A stretch of 64,000 nucleotides of DNA from UBA11986 sp031402435 (GTDB lineage Bacteria > Bacteroidota > Ignavibacteria > UBA10030 > UBA6906). The notes under the pieces were generated by a model. That model was given only the letters and a program-made list of their open reading frames with translations, was not told where the DNA came from and did no database searches. Every line of letters starts with the position of its first letter. The stretch's first letter is position 1. Below, in pieces: positions 50,952 through 61,200 of the stretch. The position numbers and the translations under genes were made by a program. The stretch covers positions 1 through 64,000 of the forward strand of contig JANNSJ010000013.1 in NCBI GenBank assembly GCA_031402435.1, read 5' to 3'.

Positions 50952-53627
50952 TTATTTCTTCTTGACGTCCGCCGTCCAGTTTAGAACAACAGCTATTGGT
51001 TTAGAGCTAGTGCTTTCAATCCCGTTGTTCACAAGAAAACGTTTGCCGTCTCTCGAAATGGCATAGCGATTTGGAAGCGTATAATTATCGACATCGGTGG
51101 CAAAAAGCGGCTTGGGCACGCCCTGCTCAATCGAACCACCCGCGGTCTTAACGTCAACCGACATCAGCTTCTTGTCCGGAGCGAGATAAAACATCTCCTT
51201 CCCATCCTTGCTCCAGATTGGCGCTGCACCACCACCCACCGAGATCTGCCACTTTCCTGACGTTACTGGAAATGCCTGGACATACACTTCGAACTTTCCT
51301 GATTCGTCAGACGCATACGCTATCCAATGTCCATCAGGAGAGAACTTCCCCGTGAATTCAACTGCTTCCGAATTAAGATACGGAAATGGTTTTCTATCAC
51401 CTGTGAGAGGTAGTATCCACAAATCCGTTTTCGTCTTCGGATCGTCTTTTCCAAAAAGGACGTAGCGACCATCCGGCGACCAATCGAGTGGGTAATCCGG
51501 GATCGTCGATTTCAGAAGGAGCTCTTCGCTTCCGGCTCCGCTTGCTATCTTTTGATGAAGGTTGCTTATCCCTCCGGGGTCCGAATCAAAAAGAAGCTTA
51601 CTACCATCCGGTGACCATACCGGATCATCCTCCCGACCAGGTCGGAACGTGAACCGGGATTCAGTACCTCGAAGAAGGTCAAGCATCCAGAGATCTTCGT
51701 TCTTCGTCTGACGGTCAACGCGGCGAAACGCTACCCGCTTCTCATCTGGCGAGAGTGAGAAGTCCCAAAGAAGTCCCGGCGTTCCCACCTTGTCGAGACG
51801 TTTTCCGGTACGGTCGAACCAAACAAGCTGCCTGTTCCCCGCTGATCCCGCGCCGAGACCGAAAGTAAGAGCACCGTTTGAAGATGCTGAAAAGAAGCCA
51901 AGGTTTACCGACTGGTTGAACCCAATATCCTCAGCAATCGGAAATGCTTCGCCGCTCAGTTCTCCCTTATCGGCATTAAATGGCTGGGCCATCAGTGACC
52001 GCTCCCGCACGAACAGCAGATACCCCGGAGGAGCGTAGACGGAATTCGACGTCACGCGCAAGAGGACGGTCTGCTCTTTCGAATCAAGCGAACCGAGAAC
52101 TATGGCGTTGTTTTCATCTGGCGTAGCCTGGCCAAGGTATAGGAAGCGGCGGCCATCGGGAAGGAAAAAGGGATAGCGATGGGAGTTTTCATGCCGCACA
52201 GTATCGAGCGTCGTCAGTTCTGCCGGTGTGCCTCCTGCCTGAGAGACCTGCTGCAATCCTCCGCCAAACGAGGGGGCAAAGACAATAACTCCGGCATTGC
52301 TCCACGTTGCGCCCCGGCCCTGCGGTGCATCGCAGATCGTTTGTGTCGGCCCTCCGGTTGCTTCAATCTTTTTGAGCTTTCCATTCTGAAAAAATCCGAG
52401 GAACCTGCTGTCGGGAGACCAGAATGGAAAGAATGCATCTGCTGTTCCCGTGAGTGGTGTTGCTATGAGAGATGAAAGCGGTCTCACCCAAATAAGTGCT
52501 ACGCCCCCTGTATCCCGTGCAACAAATGTCAACCGTTGTCCATCCGGCGAGATGACCGGAATTCCCGGGAACACCGTATTCTCTGGAGGCGCAACAGTGA
52601 ACCGCAATACACTAACTTCTTTTGACGTCTCCCGAAGATAGAGGAAGGCCAGCCCAATCACTGCAAGAAGGAGGACGGCTGCGACAATCCATGGCAATAT
52701 GTTGCTTTTCTTCGCCTGCTCAAGAATCACCGGTACCTGTTCCCCTGATAGTTGAGGGGGCCGATACAGCGCCGGGGCGGTCGCGATTCTACTCACACGT
52801 GACCTGCCCGATTCCCGTCGATAACGTTTCAGGTCAACCGACACTTGCTTCGCAGACTGTGTCCGCTCATCGGTTTCTTTCGCCAGACACTCCAGGACAA
52901 CTGCATCGAGGTTCGGATCAATATCCGGTTTGACGGATGACATGGGCGGTGCATCCATGTTGACGATCTCATAGGCCAATGCCGTTTCGTGGACACCTTT
53001 GAATGGAAGCTGGCCTGTAAACAACTCGTACAACAATACGCCGAGCGAGAAAATATCCGAGCGGTGATCTGCATCCTGTCCCTGCACCTGTTCGGGAGAC
53101 ATGTACCCCGCCGTTCCAACGGTGCTTCCTTCCTTGGTCAACCGGTTGATTTGGCTTGACGCGCTGCGCAGCTTTGCCAGGCCGAAATCCATAATTTGCG
53201 CGATGCCATCCTTGCGGATCATAATGTTCTCAGGCTTGATGTCGCGATGGACTATACCCTTCTCGTGGGCCGCCGCAAGTCCATCCGCAATCTGAATGCC
53301 TATGTCAACAGCTTGTTTGAACGAGACACTGCTCCTCCGTTCCCGTAAGGTTTGTCCGTCAACGAATTCCATGACGATGAACATCTGACCATCATGCTCT
53401 TGGATGTCATGAATGGTACATACGTTGGGATGGTTGAGCGCCGAAGCAGCTTTTGCTTCTTGTATGAATCTCGCCTTGTCCGGCCCGGATGCTGCAACGT
53501 TCGGCGGAAGGAACTTCAATGCAACAAGCCGGTCGAGTTTGGTGTCCTGGGCTTTGTACACAATGCCCATGCCGCCACGTCCCAGTTCTTCCAGTATTTT
53601 GTAGTGTGAGATTTCTTGTCCGATCAT
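50952..53627 (-). CDS. Ser/Thr kinase H: kinase - TM - PD40 propeller
   Basis: 891 residues from the ATG at 53627. A longer in-frame reading to 53759 overlaps the previous gene and was rejected. The N-terminus reads MIGQEISHYKILEELGRGG, with GRGGMGIVYKAQD in the glycine loop; HRDIKPEN, DFGLAK and GYMSPEQ are intact. One membrane helix (ILPWIVAAVLLLAVIGLAFL, near 330), then propeller blades such as ISPDGQRLTFVA, WSPDSRFLGFFQNG, LSPDEKRVAFR, WSPDGSKLLFDS and FSPDGHWIAYAS. The start shares one base with the stop of the 120-residue unknown gene (TGATG), so it is coupled to the phosphatase-containing upstream genes. It is the first kinase of the array in the direction of transcription. Confidence 0.92.
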   Translation of the reverse strand: MIGQEISHYKILEELGRGGMGIVYKAQDTKLDRLVALKFLPPNVAASGPDKARFIQEAKAASALNHPNVCTIHDIQEHDGQMFIVMEFVDGQTLRERRSSVSFKQAVDIGIQIADGLAAAHEKGIVHRDIKPENIMIRKDGIAQIMDFGLAKLRSASSQINRLTKEGSTVGTAGYMSPEQVQGQDADHRSDIFSLGVLLYELFTGQLPFKGVHETALAYEIVNMDAPPMSSVKPDIDPNLDAVVLECLAKETDERTQSAKQVSVDLKRYRRESGRSRVSRIATAPALYRPPQLSGEQVPVILEQAKKSNILPWIVAAVLLLAVIGLAFLYLRETSKEVSVLRFTVAPPENTVFPGIPVISPDGQRLTFVARDTGGVALIWVRPLSSLIATPLTGTADAFFPFWSPDSRFLGFFQNGKLKKIEATGGPTQTICDAPQGRGATWSNAGVIVFAPSFGGGLQQVSQAGGTPAELTTLDTVRHENSHRYPFFLPDGRRFLYLGQATPDENNAIVLGSLDSKEQTVLLRVTSNSVYAPPGYLLFVRERSLMAQPFNADKGELSGEAFPIAEDIGFNQSVNLGFFSASSNGALTFGLGAGSAGNRQLVWFDRTGKRLDKVGTPGLLWDFSLSPDEKRVAFRRVDRQTKNEDLWMLDLLRGTESRFTFRPGREDDPVWSPDGSKLLFDSDPGGISNLHQKIASGAGSEELLLKSTIPDYPLDWSPDGRYVLFGKDDPKTKTDLWILPLTGDRKPFPYLNSEAVEFTGKFSPDGHWIAYASDESGKFEVYVQAFPVTSGKWQISVGGGAAPIWSKDGKEMFYLAPDKKLMSVDVKTAGGSIEQGVPKPLFATDVDNYTLPNRYAISRDGKRFLVNNGIESTSSKPIAVVLNWTADVKKK

Positions 53628-53989
53628 CAGTTCTGTTTCTCTCTTGATATGAAAATAATTTTTTGAATCGGGCTTGTCGTCACCCGGTTGCCGAACTCCA
53701 CACTGAGTCCCAAAGCGGCAACAATATCCGCTTTGATGATACACCCACCCCATGTGCATCCGTTGATACGAACTTGCATTGGTGAATGTCCCTTCCGATC
53801 AAACCATCCGCCCGAGGCAAGACAACTTCCATCATCCTGCGCGCGGAGAACATAGGTCGAGTTGCACGTCTTGATGATAAGGTAGTCGCCTGGGCGAAAA
53901 TTTGATTTGCGTATCTGTTGAAGCTGTCCGGTGTTCGAGGTAATCGCTTCCAGCGCATTGCCGAACAATGAGGCCATTCCTTTGTTCAT
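53627..53989 (-). CDS. Small protein of unknown function
   Basis: 120 residues from the ATG at 53989, which lies 13 bases after the ABM gene and has AGGGATG upstream; a longer in-frame reading overlaps the ABM gene and was rejected. No family is recognised. The first 30 residues look helical (GNALEAITSNTGQLQQIRK). The rest is strand-rich with GDYLIIKTCNSTYVLRAQ, several cysteines and tryptophans (GCTWGGCIIKADIV), and a basic end. No signal peptide or membrane helix. Its stop overlaps the kinase H start by one base, and it follows an ABM protein and a GAF-PP2C phosphatase. So it is probably a cytoplasmic partner of that group. Confidence 0.7.
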   Translation of the reverse strand: MNKGMASLFGNALEAITSNTGQLQQIRKSNFRPGDYLIIKTCNSTYVLRAQDDGSCLASGGWFDRKGHSPMQVRINGCTWGGCIIKADIVAALGLSVEFGNRVTTSPIQKIIFISREKQN

Positions 53990-54002
53990 GGTATCATCCC
54001 TA

Positions 54003-54761
54003 TCATTTAAAGCTCCTTCCGACCAACACATCATAGTGCTCAACCGCGACATCCTCGCTTGTCGCAACGTTTGCCTTGTCCGTTCGTTCATGCGATTTCT
54101 TCCATTGGTACAACTCGGATAACAGATGTTGTTCGGATTCGAGAAGCTTCATGAACAGGCCGCTCTCTTCGTATGCTTCTGCATCCCGCCGGGAACCCCA
54201 GCTTGTCACTGAGAAAACCTCGTCCGGCTTGCCGATTCGCCCGGTAAGATATACGTACCGGCAACCCTTCACCTTTTGCAACGACGGGATAACTTGCTCC
54301 GCGTAAACCCGCTCAAATTCCTTGACTTTGCCGGGACGAAGTTTCAACGAGACAATTCTCACCCATATATTCTCCTCCTCTTCGGATCCACTGGGTGCCC
54401 CTGAACCGGAGGCGGCAACATCGAACGTACTGACAACTGGCTCCTCCGGCTCGGTGACATATTCAAGTCTCAAATCCTTGGAGAGCTGAATCTTCGGCTC
54501 GGATGATTCCACAAGGTGAGGCTTCATCTCTTGTATCAGGGTGGAGAATGTTCCACCCTGCTCGTAGGCCAGAGCATCAGCGGAGGAGTCCCAGAGTGTC
54601 AGGGAAATACATTCTTCTGGATGATGAACGCTCAGCATCAACCCTGCATAGCGGCAACCTTGCGTCTCATGAAGGGCAGGGATAACGCGATTCTTGTAGA
54701 ATGTCTGAAGGTTCTGGAGTTCGCCCGGCTTGACCCTGGCCTGTACCATGCGCATATACAT
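54003..54761 (-). CDS. Tandem antibiotic-biosynthesis-monooxygenase (ABM) domain protein
   Basis: 252 residues from the ATG at 54761, with AAAGGAG nine bases upstream; a GTG three codons earlier was rejected. Two ABM-like ferredoxin folds: residues about 1-85 (MVQARVKPGELQNLQTFYK, LTLWDSSADALAYE) and about 133-225 (VSLKLRPGKVKEFERVYAEQ, VTSWGSRRDAEAYEESG). They are joined by an acidic Ser/Gly-rich linker (ASGSGAPSGSEEEE). ABM domains occur in monooxygenases and haem-degrading or stress-related proteins, but many have no known activity. Its place between a phosphatase and a kinase suggests a sensory or stress role; this is inference. Confidence 0.85.
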   Translation of the reverse strand: MYMRMVQARVKPGELQNLQTFYKNRVIPALHETQGCRYAGLMLSVHHPEECISLTLWDSSADALAYEQGGTFSTLIQEMKPHLVESSEPKIQLSKDLRLEYVTEPEEPVVSTFDVAASGSGAPSGSEEEENIWVRIVSLKLRPGKVKEFERVYAEQVIPSLQKVKGCRYVYLTGRIGKPDEVFSVTSWGSRRDAEAYEESGLFMKLLESEQHLLSELYQWKKSHERTDKANVATSEDVAVEHYDVLVGRSFK

Positions 54762-54803
54762 AGGCAACACTCCTTTCGACAGAAACAGAAATGAACAGTG
54801 GAA

Positions 54804-56096
54804 TTACTCGATTCGCTTGAGGACGACAAGAGTCATATCGTCCGCTTGCGGCGATGCACCGGTGTGGTGTTTGACTGCTGTAATGATTCCGTTCATGACT
54901 TCGGGGGCAGTTCCGTCACGAATTTGCGCGATGAGCTCCCCAAGTTTGTCATCGCCATATTGTTCCCGCGCTGCGTTCATTGCCTCTGCAATGCCATCGG
55001 AACTGATGACGATGAGGTCACCGGGAAGAAGAGAGCGCGATTCCTGTTCGAACGGAAAACTCTCCATCATTCCCACCGGAAGTCCGCCTTTTTGCAACCT
55101 GTGGACTTCCCGACCCCTCGTGACGAGGAACGGAAACTCGTGTCCGGCGTTTGTAAACGTGAGCTGATGGTTCTGATAGTCAAGGACACAATAGAAGAGT
55201 GTCGCATACTTTTCCGGGCTGGTGCTCTGGAAGAGCAGCTTGTTCGCCCGCTCGATGCATTGTTGGGGCGTGGGATCTGAAAGCACCTGGCTGCGGAGGG
55301 TTGCCTGGAGGTTGGCCATGAGCAGTGATGCGGGCAGGCCCTTCCCGGAAACATCACCAAGGCAAATTGCGATGCGCTGATCATCAATGGAAATAAAATC
55401 GTAGTGATCACCTCCGACTTCCTGCGCGGGAATGTTCGTACAGGCAATTTCATATCCGGGGATGGAAGGAACCGACTGCGGAAGTAGTTCACTCTGAATT
55501 TTTGCTGCGAGACGCACCTCTTGTTCCATCTTGAAGAAGAGTTTGTCTCTTTCATTGAGGCGGGCATTCTCAACGATCTGGCCGGATTGCGCTGCGAGAA
55601 TTGCAAGCAAGCGCTGGTCGTCGTCGGTGAATTCCTTCCCCTCTTTCTTGTTGTAGACAGTCAGCACGCCCTTCAACTCGGACTTGACCATCAAGGGGAC
55701 GCAGACAAGCGAATGCATCGATTCATCCCAGCGAACTCCACGAAAGCGTTCATCCGACTGCGGTGATTTTATGATGAGCGGCTTCTTGTGGAGATGCATC
55801 CAGCCTACAAGCGCCTGATGCAGATGAAACTGCTCCTGCTGGCTCGAGTCTGTCACGGCACGGACAAGCGTCTTCATGGGATCCGCCGATTGCTCTTCCA
55901 CCATCGTGATGACGCCCTGCTCTGCATTCACAGCCCGAAGTGAGCGACGAATGATCGTTTGCATGATTTCCTTGGAATCGAGCGATGCCCCGATGGCGCG
56001 GGCAAGGTCATTGAGAATGGAGAGTTCCTCAACGGCACGCCTGAGCCGTTGGTTTTCCTCCTGAAGGGATTGCAACTGCGAGTTAGGTTCTGACAT
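54804..56096 (-). CDS. GAF domain PP2C (SpoIIE/RsbU-type) phosphatase
   Basis: 430 residues from the ATG at 56096; a TTG twenty codons upstream is less likely. A short coiled coil (LQSLQEENQRLRRAVEEL) leads into a GAF domain (about 25-185; ILNDLARAIGASLDSKEIM, LVCVPLMVKSELKGVLTVYN) and a SpoIIE-type phosphatase (about 215-430) with EVGGDHYDF, GDVSGKGLPASLLMAN, SSDGIAEA and ADDMTLVV. The metal ligands are present. The GAF domain probably binds a small ligand and sets phosphatase activity on a STAS protein, such as that at 39295-39645. It is the first gene of the kinase locus in transcription order, 42 bases before the ABM gene. No clear ribosome site. Confidence 0.92.
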   Translation of the reverse strand: MSEPNSQLQSLQEENQRLRRAVEELSILNDLARAIGASLDSKEIMQTIIRRSLRAVNAEQGVITMVEEQSADPMKTLVRAVTDSSQQEQFHLHQALVGWMHLHKKPLIIKSPQSDERFRGVRWDESMHSLVCVPLMVKSELKGVLTVYNKKEGKEFTDDDQRLLAILAAQSGQIVENARLNERDKLFFKMEQEVRLAAKIQSELLPQSVPSIPGYEIACTNIPAQEVGGDHYDFISIDDQRIAICLGDVSGKGLPASLLMANLQATLRSQVLSDPTPQQCIERANKLLFQSTSPEKYATLFYCVLDYQNHQLTFTNAGHEFPFLVTRGREVHRLQKGGLPVGMMESFPFEQESRSLLPGDLIVISSDGIAEAMNAAREQYGDDKLGELIAQIRDGTAPEVMNGIITAVKHHTGASPQADDMTLVVLKRIE

Positions 56097-56245
56097 TGAG
56101 AGAGATGGTGTGGGTAAGAACTGGGGAAAAGGTACAGAATATAGAGGAAAAATCAAACTGGCGGGTTCACTATGTAGCGCTGCCTATGGTCAGGGGGGAT
56201 GCCTGATGTCTCCATGTACTTCGATGTCCGGCGCTGTTGGATGCT

Positions 56246-58276
56246 TCACTCGCGCGTTCTCCCGGCAGTCACAATGACAGGTTGGGAGAAATCCGAGTAA
56301 TTTCCTGATGTATCGTACACTCGAAGGCGATAACGATACATCTCTCCCTTCCTGACATCATCATCCATGAAGGAGGCAGATTGCAACAGCCTGCTTTTCT
56401 GAATGAACTTTCCATGTTCACCATTCGACCGGAAGACAACCACGCCTCGAAAAGTGTTGTCCGCAGGGTTTTCCCAATTCACCGAGATGACATTCCGAAT
56501 CGAATCGAAGGTTGAAGCAATCGACGTCGGAGGAATTGGGGCAACAGCATCATACCGACGGGCAGCAATGATCATGGATTGTTTTGACACATTCATTGCG
56601 TCATCAATGGTCTGAAGCATGTATTCATACTGGCTCCCTGGCACCGCGCTCGTATCTGTAAACTGTGTTGTTGAAGAAGACAGCAGAACAGGACTCAGCT
56701 TCAACCACTGGGTTTCTCCGCGAAGTCTTCTATGTAAACTGTATCCATCGATGTCATGTTCAGGATTGCCGACCCATGAGAGCAGAATCCGATCCTTCTG
56801 AACTCTCACATCTTTCCAAACCGGTGCAATGGGCGAGGCGATATCCGGAAGCTTTCCGCGGCTAATGGATGAGAAGTCACTGAAGTTATATGTTGAGTCC
56901 ACGGCAACGATGCGATAGTAGAACGTGTAATCAGCTCTCTTTGGAACCTGATCAACAAACATGGGTTTCCGAATCGGCGCTTTCGTTGTCTGGAAGAAGT
57001 GTTCTCTCAGCGTGTCCTTCGTTGCCTTAAACACGTGGTAGCCGAGCAAGTCCTTCTCCGTGTTCGGTTGCCAGCGCAAGACAATCGTGCCAGTGTCAGT
57101 TTCGACGACAATGCCTTTGGGTGGCAGTGGAGCCCCAAAGTCCAGAATATCGGCAAGGACCGACGGCGAATGAGCGCTTTCATTTCCATCTTCATCCACT
57201 GCCGTGATTGCATAGAAGTACGCAGTCTGCTCCGACAATCCTTCATCAACGAAACGAATGCTACGAACTGGCTTGCTCGTTACTCTCTTCATAGAATCCG
57301 GGTTGCCGCTGGCCCGGTAGATGTGGTATCCTGCGATCTCATTCTCATTAACGGCGCTCCATGTGAGGACAACGCTATCCCGTTTGATTGCTACATTTGG
57401 CGGAGTAGGAATCGGCAAGAAAACAATAGGCTTTACTACAACCGGGATTTGATCAGATCGCTCGCTCTCTTGAGCAAATGCATTGATCCCGGAAACTGTG
57501 TACCAGTACGTTCGACCTGCACGGACAGACCGATCTCGAAACAAGACCTCTGGAACAACAATTCTCCCTTCGTGTTCAGTTTCCAATACAAGAACCGGGG
57601 CAGTATTCGCTCGCACATAGTTCCCGGATTTACTTTCAGCCCTGTAGACGTGATATCCTGAAAAGCGTTGTTCGGGAATCCAGGTGAGTTCCACGAGTGA
57701 GTCTCTGGACATTCCTTTCAGTTCTGCTGGCGAGTCGACTGCATCATTGCTTCTTTCACCTTCGGCCAGGGCTGCGTCAGTTTCGAGGCCAGCATCAACC
57801 CTCGTGAGACGATACGCGTAGGGCTCCCCCTCCTCTGCCGTCTTGTCGTCAAATCTCATTCCCAACGCTTCCGCAAATTGAGCGTCCAGGTCGGCCATCA
57901 ATAGTGCCACCGATCTTCGGTTTTCTTCTTGTTGGATTGCATCTCGAAGGTTGAGCCCCTTCGATTTCGGAGTGAAGAGAAGATTCTCCAGCTCATCGTA
58001 CCTGGTGCCAAGAAACTCTCGAGCCTTTTGCCGGTCACGGATCGGAAGGATTGGCTGAGCGTTCAATCGCCGCCAATCACCAGCAGTTGCAGAACGCCTG
58101 TACACGTTGAAGCCGCCGGCGGGATATTTCTTGATGTCAACAACCCATCGGAGCACGACGCCATGTTGGGATGATCCAAGGAGCAATTTCGTTTGCTCTT
58201 GAGACGCTGCAAACATGACAACCAATATGAGGAGGCTTGAAGAGTAGAGAATATACTGTACAGCTCTATGAAACAT
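56246..58276 (-). CDS. Secreted fibronectin type III repeat protein
   Basis: 676 residues from the ATG at 58276, with CGAGG five bases upstream; a GTG two codons earlier was rejected. Signal peptide to about residue 27 (FAASQEQ). After an N-terminal domain of its own come about five FN3-like domains, seen from recurring strands such as LVELTWIPEQRFSGYHVYRA, VVLTWSAVNENEIAGYHIYR, IVLRWQPNTEKDLLGYHVFK and ILLSWVGNPEHDIDGYSLHR, and YRLRVYDTSGNYSDFS at the end. It has no type IX sorting tail. It starts 17 bases after the TANFOR-like giant protein gene on the same strand, so it is probably a partner surface or periplasmic protein. Confidence 0.88.
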   Translation of the reverse strand: MFHRAVQYILYSSSLLILVVMFAASQEQTKLLLGSSQHGVVLRWVVDIKKYPAGGFNVYRRSATAGDWRRLNAQPILPIRDRQKAREFLGTRYDELENLLFTPKSKGLNLRDAIQQEENRRSVALLMADLDAQFAEALGMRFDDKTAEEGEPYAYRLTRVDAGLETDAALAEGERSNDAVDSPAELKGMSRDSLVELTWIPEQRFSGYHVYRAESKSGNYVRANTAPVLVLETEHEGRIVVPEVLFRDRSVRAGRTYWYTVSGINAFAQESERSDQIPVVVKPIVFLPIPTPPNVAIKRDSVVLTWSAVNENEIAGYHIYRASGNPDSMKRVTSKPVRSIRFVDEGLSEQTAYFYAITAVDEDGNESAHSPSVLADILDFGAPLPPKGIVVETDTGTIVLRWQPNTEKDLLGYHVFKATKDTLREHFFQTTKAPIRKPMFVDQVPKRADYTFYYRIVAVDSTYNFSDFSSISRGKLPDIASPIAPVWKDVRVQKDRILLSWVGNPEHDIDGYSLHRRLRGETQWLKLSPVLLSSSTTQFTDTSAVPGSQYEYMLQTIDDAMNVSKQSMIIAARRYDAVAPIPPTSIASTFDSIRNVISVNWENPADNTFRGVVVFRSNGEHGKFIQKSRLLQSASFMDDDVRKGEMYRYRLRVYDTSGNYSDFSQPVIVTAGRTRE

Positions 58277-58293
58277 GGGCACCTCGGAGAAAT

Positions 58294-61200
58294 CTATGGT
58301 CTCGGGAACGGAATTGTCACGACCCCCTCGTACCGATGATTGACAGTTACTTGAATCGGATCCGGAATCGTTTGCGGCAGGTAGAGTGGTTGACCCGACG
58401 TCTGGGCGTCGACATCAATCACATTCTTCCAATCTCCAAATGTCCCGCCTCCACCCCCGCCAAACTTGGAGCCACCGCCGGGGAGTCCCGCTCGCCTGCT
58501 TGTCGGTAGGTACTCAAATGTGCCGTTGATCCCCTGCAGCGAAAAACTGGTGACGTTATCCCAATCAATTGTTTGCGGACCAGTAAGCGTGAAAACGAAT
58601 TTTCTTACCGCCGGAAACATTACTGGCGGCGAACCGACTTGATAAAGGGTTTTTCCAGATGTCTTCACCGCTACTGTTGCAAACGCAGGCAGCGAGGCAT
58701 TGCTTCCTGTTTCAAATGACATGCTGTATTTCTGGCGGGCAGGATTCGTTGAGTCGACAGACAGATCAACCAGTCGGAGCACATATATTCTGTTTGGCTG
58801 GAGTGCATTCCCTGTTGGAGCAAACGCCCACCATCGGTTGTCAGGCGTTGGACGTGTCCAGCCACCTGGGACAGATGTACCGCCCGTCTGCTCGAATAGT
58901 TGCCCTACGACTTGACCACTGGAGATGGCAGGAAGCGCTGAGTTGAATCTCACATGTACGCGCCCAAGGTTATTCCCCGCGTACCGGAAGGCTTTCTCTC
59001 CTGCCTTCGGGTACGTGGACTCAACAAACTCATAATAATATTCCGGAAAGCCCCCCGTCGTAAACTGTGCTATCGCTGTAGTGTCTTTGAATGTCTGCCA
59101 CAGCCAGTTCGATTGTGAGCTCTTCTTCAGGAGTCTTGCCCTCACCTTTGTTCGGTAGATGGTGTTGGGCTCAAGCAAACTGTAACCGGCCGGACTGCAT
59201 GTAAGGGAAAACTTGTCCTCCGAATACTGGAGGATTGTGTTCGGCAGATTTAAGTAGGTGATCACATATCGCCTGCCGACGAGTGTCCTAATCACTTTGG
59301 CAATGCGGACGGAATCAACCACGAGTTTCCAGTACACGTCATCACTTGTGGAGTTTTCGTTTTCATCAATCAGGTACTCCTCGCCTGCCGCAATGCCTAG
59401 GGATGCTTCAACGGCTCCGAGTGCTGTTGCTGTTTGTCCTTCTATTGGGTTCAGACTTTCGATCAGCGAGAAGCTGGCAAACTCGTTCTCGTTTCCCTCA
59501 TCATTGCTTCCCTCGGGGAATGAGTAGTTCATCTTGTATGTCCCTTTGGCGGCTCCATGGGCCACCGAGTATCGCATCTTCACTTTTCCCCACACACGAG
59601 TCGGGTTCGGCGTTTTGAAATTGACGTTTGCCAGCAGTTGTCCGTCGAAGATCTCATACCAATCCCCGAGTGCTTTGACTTTGGCTTTGATGTTTCCATC
59701 AAGTTCACCACTTCCTTCAACACGAAACGGACGATACGCGAGAGATGCCTCAGTTGTGAAATCCACGTTCAGCACGCCCTTGAAAATTCCCACTCTCTTC
59801 TCGCGATTGACATGGAAACCGACACCCAGTTGGATTCCGTCCTTGTCGAGTTGGAAGTAATGTTTCGCCGCAAGGTTCATTGGAAGAGGCGGGAGCGGAT
59901 AGATTTGAACATCCACGGGTTGCTGACGAGTACCGATCTTCATATACCAGTTGTTCGGGCTGAACAGCAGTTGAGCTGTTCCATTCCCCTTCACCAGAGT
60001 TTTGAAATCCGCCGTAAAGTTGAAGTAGCCATTGATGTTGAAATTGTTCACTGAGATTTGCAATGTCCCATTGCCTCGGACATCGGCTACCGGGTTTGTC
60101 CGCGCGGGAAGCGGAGCAAGGAACCAATTTCGAGAGTACAGATTGATGTTTGTGAGATTGTAGCTGTTACCGCCTTGAGAGAAAACAAACTCCAACTCTT
60201 GATCACCATTCCACGCCAGTCCGCCGCCATCTGTCCCAAGAATGACCGCAGCTTTGAGGCCGAGCGCAACACTGTTATCCGGCGTATAGATCACGCTGTC
60301 TCTCGCCGTATCCACCACAGCACGCATATGGTAGAACGCTCCTCCTCCGAATCCGTAGAAGCTCAGAGGAATGCCGGTTGCCGGCAGTAACGAGAAGATC
60401 GGTGTTCCGCCAAAACCGGCTTTGCCATAGAGATACCAGTACCTGAATCCACCGCTGCCCAGCGTCCGCCCAATCGTCAGCTTTGAGGCAAGGGTAAGAC
60501 CGCTCTTGACTTGCATGGCAAGGTTTGCATCGAATTGCTTCTTTGTCGTATCCTGACTCCACTTCAGTTGACCATCAAATGAGAACGCGGCGCTCTGGTA
60601 TGCAATGCCGAAGTCTTTGACTTCGACATTTTCCAATACATAACCGGCAATGTTGCTCGACCTCTTCGCCCAAAACACCAGCGTGGTATTGCCTGAAGGA
60701 AATCTCTCGGATACTTCAATCCGTGCCCCGATGCCGATGAACTTCCTATTGGGATTCTGTGGATCGCTGCCGAAGCCGATACTATCGAGCTGGATCGGGA
60801 ATCCCTCAAACGCGCTGCCTTGATTGCCGGTGAGGTTGAACCATACCTTTCCATCCAATCCCACATTGCCATCGGAATCGATCTTGAAATCCTCAAACGA
60901 AACATCCTTGATTGTTGTCCCTCCTTTTTCAATATGGATTTTCCCGCTGAGGTTGAGCTTGCTCACCGATTGCGTATAAGTGAGACTTGCCGAGGAAATA
61001 TTCATCGTGAAGAAGCTGAGGTTGAACACCCTGATGTCACCCTCGTATCCGACCATGGCTTCGCTCAACCCATCGTCTGTGACGAGAACAGAGAAGTTCA
61101 AATCCCCGTTGATGAAAGGAGCCGTCAGCATCCCCTTGATATAGCCTGCATCGATGGAGTTGTTCGTGAAGTTCACCATCACCGAATCAATATTCCCGGC

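Noticed and set aside
53628..53759. N-terminal extension of kinase H
   Set aside because: It overlaps the preceding gene in another frame, and the usual kinase start (MIGQEISHY) follows at 53627 with a coupled stop.
56097..56245. Promoter of the kinase locus
   Set aside because: The gap is A/T-rich in part (TTGATTTTTCC, TATATTC), but no hexamer pair with proper spacing could be supported.
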